Of a stretch of 8,607 nucleotides of DNA, positions 6,459-8,607 are shown in pieces (the stretch's first letter is position 1; every line of letters begins with the position of its first letter). The stretch is taken from assembly GCA_015222755.1 (NCBI GenBank), contig JADFVX010000069.1:1-8607 (forward strand). The letters run 5' to 3'. The DNA is from Pseudomonadota bacterium. GTDB lineage: Bacteria > Desulfobacterota > JADFVX01. A program made the position numbers and the translations under genes. A model generated the notes under the pieces. The model was not told the DNA's origin and ran no database searches. It saw only the letters and a list, made by a program, of their open reading frames with translations.

Positions 6459-7202
6459 TTAGAAGCTCAAGGTCAGATTTATCCCGCCATAGAAGACATC
6501 ATCATGACCTTTCGGATCCAGTCCCTCAAACACATTCTTTGCATCGCTGCTCAAGGGGAAACTGTAGGCTACCTTAGGTTCTATAGAAATCTTGTCATTG
6601 ACGGCATAACTGACAGATGCCGAGACCTCTCCGTTATAAAAATCCGTGAACTCTTTACCGCTGCTGTCTGTTCCCATAACCTTGTTATCAATGTTTGCAC
6701 TTGCCGAGGCACCCAGGTTTAAAGAAGCCTTGTCGTTTATCCCGATTGAGTGTCCAATGGAAGCGACAATAAAGGCCCCATCACCTTCGTCAAAATCACC
6801 ATAGAGCGTTATGGAAGGGCTCATAAACATGTCGTATGATGCAGAAACATAGACCTCCTGCGTATCCTCTGCTCCATCCAGAGCATAGTAGATATAACCG
6901 AAGCCAAGGGACAGCTTGTCTATTTCAGTGCTGTAGCTTAGGGTCAGGTCCGTCTCGTTTCCTTCATTTGTTTCCATGTCCTGGTTGGACCAGTAGTTGA
7001 TGCCAAAATTGCCGGAGGTGACATCCAGTGATGGCTGGACTACTCCATCATCACCAAGATTCTGCCCTCTCCATACATAGTTGCTCAACACATCTACTGA
7101 AAAACTGGCTGACGTCTCGGTAGCCTCAGCTGATGCTACAACTATCATCATAATTACCGCGCTCATCACTAGCATAAATCCCTTCTTCATACTTCCTGCC
7201 AT
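6459..7202 (-). CDS. Outer-membrane porin-like beta-barrel protein (TorF/Gcw_chp-like)
   Basis: A 247-residue secreted protein with a signal peptide (MAGSMKKGFMLVMSAVIMM..., probable cleavage after ASAEA). The mature part is rich in alternating polar/hydrophobic strands and ends in NLTLSF, the C-terminal Phe signature for outer-membrane insertion. The N-terminal stretch SVDVLSNYVWRGQNLGDDG resembles the start of the TorF/TIGR02001 putative porin family, where an R-G motif follows SDY/SNY. This assignment is from memory of the family. The start at 7202 is chosen because AGGAG lies 7 nt upstream; an upstream in-frame ATG (7235) has no ribosome site and would put 11 charged residues before the signal peptide. 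It is the first gene after a sigma-54 promoter and is followed by glnK and amt-1, suggesting a role in passage of a nitrogen compound across the outer membrane. The substrate is unknown. Confidence 0.75.
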   Translation of the reverse strand: MAGSMKKGFMLVMSAVIMMIVVASAEATETSASFSVDVLSNYVWRGQNLGDDGVVQPSLDVTSGNFGINYWSNQDMETNEGNETDLTLSYSTEIDKLSLGFGYIYYALDGAEDTQEVYVSASYDMFMSPSITLYGDFDEGDGAFIVASIGHSIGINDKASLNLGASASANIDNKVMGTDSSGKEFTDFYNGEVSASVSYAVNDKISIEPKVAYSFPLSSDAKNVFEGLDPKGHDDVFYGGINLTLSF

Positions 7203-7266
7203 CTTCTTACTCCTAAAAAAATAAATTTTTCGCATCGTACGACACGATTGATTGTCCTACATACAT

Positions 7267-7282
7267 AGCATGCAATGTGCCA
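7267..7282 (-). promoter_or_regulatory. Sigma-54 promoter of porin-glnK-amt-1
   Basis: On the minus strand TGGCAC (7282-7277) is a perfect -24 box. ATGCT (7271-7267) supplies the -12 GC, and GG and GC are exactly 10 bp apart. The only departure from TGGCAC-N5-TTGC is A for the first T of the -12 box. The predicted start is near 7256, with a leader of about 54 nt to the ATG at 7202. An IHF match and an upstream dyad complete the typical architecture. Confidence 0.85.
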
Positions 7283-7288
7283 TGACTG

Positions 7289-7301
7289 TAAATGCTTGAT
7301 A
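7289..7301 (-). promoter_or_regulatory. IHF-binding consensus between dyad and sigma-54 promoter
   Basis: On the minus strand TATCAAGCATTTA matches WATCAA-N4-TTR at every defined base. It lies just upstream of the -24 box and downstream of the TGCCT-N7-AGGCA dyad. IHF bends DNA at many sigma-54 promoters so that the upstream activator reaches the polymerase, and the location fits this role exactly. The amt-2 promoter has no equally good match. Confidence 0.6.
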
Positions 7302-7345
7302 TAATTAAACTTTTGCCGTCTTATTAAAATAATCGACAAGAGATA

Positions 7346-7362
7346 TGCCTAAAAAACAGGCA
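7346..7362. promoter_or_regulatory. Candidate upstream activator (enhancer) dyad for porin-glnK-amt-1
   Basis: TGCCT (7346-7350), spacer AAAAAAC, AGGCA (7358-7362). The half-sites and 7-bp A-rich spacer match the core of the dyad at 4513-4537, in the same orientation relative to the promoter. The centre is about 98 bp upstream of the predicted start, with an IHF consensus between. It also falls 65 bp after the nirC stop, but no T-run follows on the minus strand, so it is a poor nirC terminator. Confidence 0.55.
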
Positions 7363-7426
7363 GATTTGCAGATAGATGATACTTTTATATACATAGGTCC
7401 ATTGAGCGATAAACCTGCTTACCCCC

Positions 7427-8275
7427 TTACTCTCCATTGCTCTGTACGGGAACATCCCTTGAGGCAATCTGATATGACCGGCCACATTTATCGGCTATTT
7501 CTGACGCACGTGGCCTTGCGTTGGGAGTTGCCAGCCAGTAAGCCATGCCCATAAACAGGGCGCCTCCGCCGATATTCCCAAGCGTAACCCAGAAAAGGTT
7601 ATAAGCTGCGCCTAATAAGGAGATGGTATCCGGATGCTCTCCAAGAAGAGCTATGGAAAAAACGGTCATATTAGCGACACTATGTTCAAATCCGCAGGCA
7701 ATAAATGCAAAAAGGCACCAGAAGATCAAAACACATTTAGCTGCATCATTTTTTGTTCGTGCCGATGTCCATAAAGCCAGACATACCAGCCAATTACAAA
7801 GGATACCCAGCGATATAAGCTGTGAAGGTGATTTGTTCATCTTTGCGCTGGCAACATTGTTGAGCAGATCTGCGCTCTCCTTGAAGAGTGCTCCACCACC
7901 ACCTCCATAAATATAGGCCAGAAGCACTGCACCAAGCAGGTTGCCTAACCATGAGGCACTCCATATTTTTGAAAGGTCTTTAAGGCCAATCTTGCGTTGC
8001 AGGCAACCAATCGTCATAAACATGGTGTGACCGGTGAAGAGTTCCGAACCTGCGAATACAACCAGAGTCAGTGCGATTCCGAAACAAGAACCCATCACCA
8101 GGGGGCGTACAGAAGGGTCGAGGCGCCCACCTAAAGTAAAGACGAGAATTATTCCCATTCCCACATAAGCACCCGCCATTAGAGCGCCAACAAAAAATGA
8201 AACAGGGTTATCTGTTATTAATGCAACTTTTTTTTTGGCAAGATCAGATAAAGCATTTATGGTCTCCATATACAT
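7427..8275 (-). CDS. nirC: Nitrite transporter NirC (formate/nitrite channel family)
   Basis: Inner-membrane pentameric FNT channel of 282 residues with six membrane spans (E. coli NirC is about 268). Family hallmarks include AGAYVGMGIILVFTLGG in the first span, GSELFTGHTMF (about 76-86, the discontinuous helix/loop), NWLVCLALW (161-169) and GFEHSVANMT with the pore histidine at about residue 198. The NirC-type SELFTGHTM and LDPSVRPLVMG segments favour nitrite over formate as the cargo. The start at 8275 is set by AGGAG 6 nt upstream; an in-frame TTG at 8314 lies inside nirB and lacks such a site. It lies 31 bp after nirB, so uptake and reduction are coupled. The C-terminal 35 or so residues are polar and cytoplasmic. 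No clear terminator follows. Confidence 0.93.
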   Translation of the reverse strand: MYMETINALSDLAKKKVALITDNPVSFFVGALMAGAYVGMGIILVFTLGGRLDPSVRPLVMGSCFGIALTLVVFAGSELFTGHTMFMTIGCLQRKIGLKDLSKIWSASWLGNLLGAVLLAYIYGGGGGALFKESADLLNNVASAKMNKSPSQLISLGILCNWLVCLALWTSARTKNDAAKCVLIFWCLFAFIACGFEHSVANMTVFSIALLGEHPDTISLLGAAYNLFWVTLGNIGGGALFMGMAYWLATPNARPRASEIADKCGRSYQIASRDVPVQSNGE

Positions 8276-8306
8276 GAGGCTCTCCTTTTTTATTGAGTTT
8301 AAGGTT

Positions 8307-8607
8307 TCAGGCAACGGCAGCAGCTTCTACTACCCTTTCCTTCCATGGGTCAGATGCTACAGCAAGGGCGACATTGATCCGCTTCACGAGGCTTTTCCTC
8401 TCCTCCAGGTCCTCTACGATCACACGCCTGACGCGTTCGATCCCTAGCCTTTCCATAAATGTGTGGGTCCGCTCGGCATAGTGTGCCTCCTCCCTGTAGT
8501 ACTGCAGAAAGGCCCCTACGATCTCTGTAAGCTCTTCCTCTGTCTCGAAGGTACCGAGGAGGTCACCGCCCCTGAGGTGTATCCCCCCTGCCCCGCCGAC
8601 GTATACC
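8307..8607 (-). CDS. nirB: Nitrite reductase large subunit, C-terminal part (5' end beyond window)
   Basis: Only the last 99 residues are visible; the frame is open to the right edge and ends with TGA at 8309-8307. The piece starts YVGGAGGIHLRGGDLLGTFETEEELTE and continues AFLQYYREEAHYAERTHTFMERLGIERVRRVIVED. This resembles the end of the siroheme/[4Fe-4S] domain of NAD(P)H-dependent nitrite reductase NirB (YVGGNGG...DLL...REEA...ERT...ERVG). The family reduces nitrite to ammonium in the cytoplasm. The nirC gene 31 bp downstream supports the call. The cysteine ligands lie outside the window. No nirD is found between nirB and nirC, unlike the enteric nirBDC order. A related siroheme reductase cannot be fully excluded. 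Confidence 0.82.
   Translation of the reverse strand, partial: VYVGGAGGIHLRGGDLLGTFETEEELTEIVGAFLQYYREEAHYAERTHTFMERLGIERVRRVIVEDLEERKSLVKRINVALAVASDPWKERVVEAAAVA

Noticed and set aside
7346..7362. Hairpin as nirC intrinsic terminator
   Set aside because: The stem is only 5 bp and no T-run follows on the minus strand. The match to the other dyad makes a protein site more likely.

Overview
This is a compact nitrogen-acquisition locus from a Gram-negative bacterium. Every recognisable gene reads on the minus strand, so transcription runs from high to low coordinates. An outer-membrane beta-barrel protein, sigma-54-type promoters, an adenylylatable class I glutamine synthetase, uridylylatable PII proteins and a PPi-type phosphofructokinase together suggest a Desulfobacterota- or Nitrospirota-like lineage. 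That placement is a low-confidence inference. I see no mobile element, CRISPR array, tRNA or rRNA.

Layout in transcription order. (a) 8607-7427: the 3' end of a nitrite reductase large subunit (nirB), followed 31 bp later by a complete nitrite channel (nirC). (b) 7426-7203: a 224-bp regulatory region with the textbook order dyad (candidate enhancer), IHF consensus, sigma-54 promoter. (c) 7202-4754: a putative operon of outer-membrane porin-like protein, PII (glnK) and ammonium transporter Amt-1. (d) 4753-4307: a 447-bp intergenic region. It holds a two-hairpin element ending in a T-tract on the plus strand, a second dyad with the same half-sites as in (b), and a second sigma-54 promoter overlapped by an inverted repeat. 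(e) 4306-1214: a putative operon of Amt-2, a second PII (glnB) and glutamine synthetase (glnA), closed by an intrinsic terminator. (f) 1145-1: a sigma-70-type promoter and the first 356 codons of a PPi-dependent phosphofructokinase.

How it works together (inference from families and layout): nitrite enters through NirC and is reduced to ammonium by NirB. External ammonium crosses the outer membrane, perhaps through the porin-like protein, and then an Amt trimer gated by PII. GlnA fixes it into glutamine, while the two PII proteins report nitrogen and carbon status. Two operons carry near-ideal sigma-54 promoters, each preceded by TGCCT-N7-AGGCA with an A-rich spacer on the plus strand. This points to one shared enhancer-binding activator. 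That shared dyad and the possible plus-strand small RNA are the least explained signals in the window. The genes themselves belong to known families.
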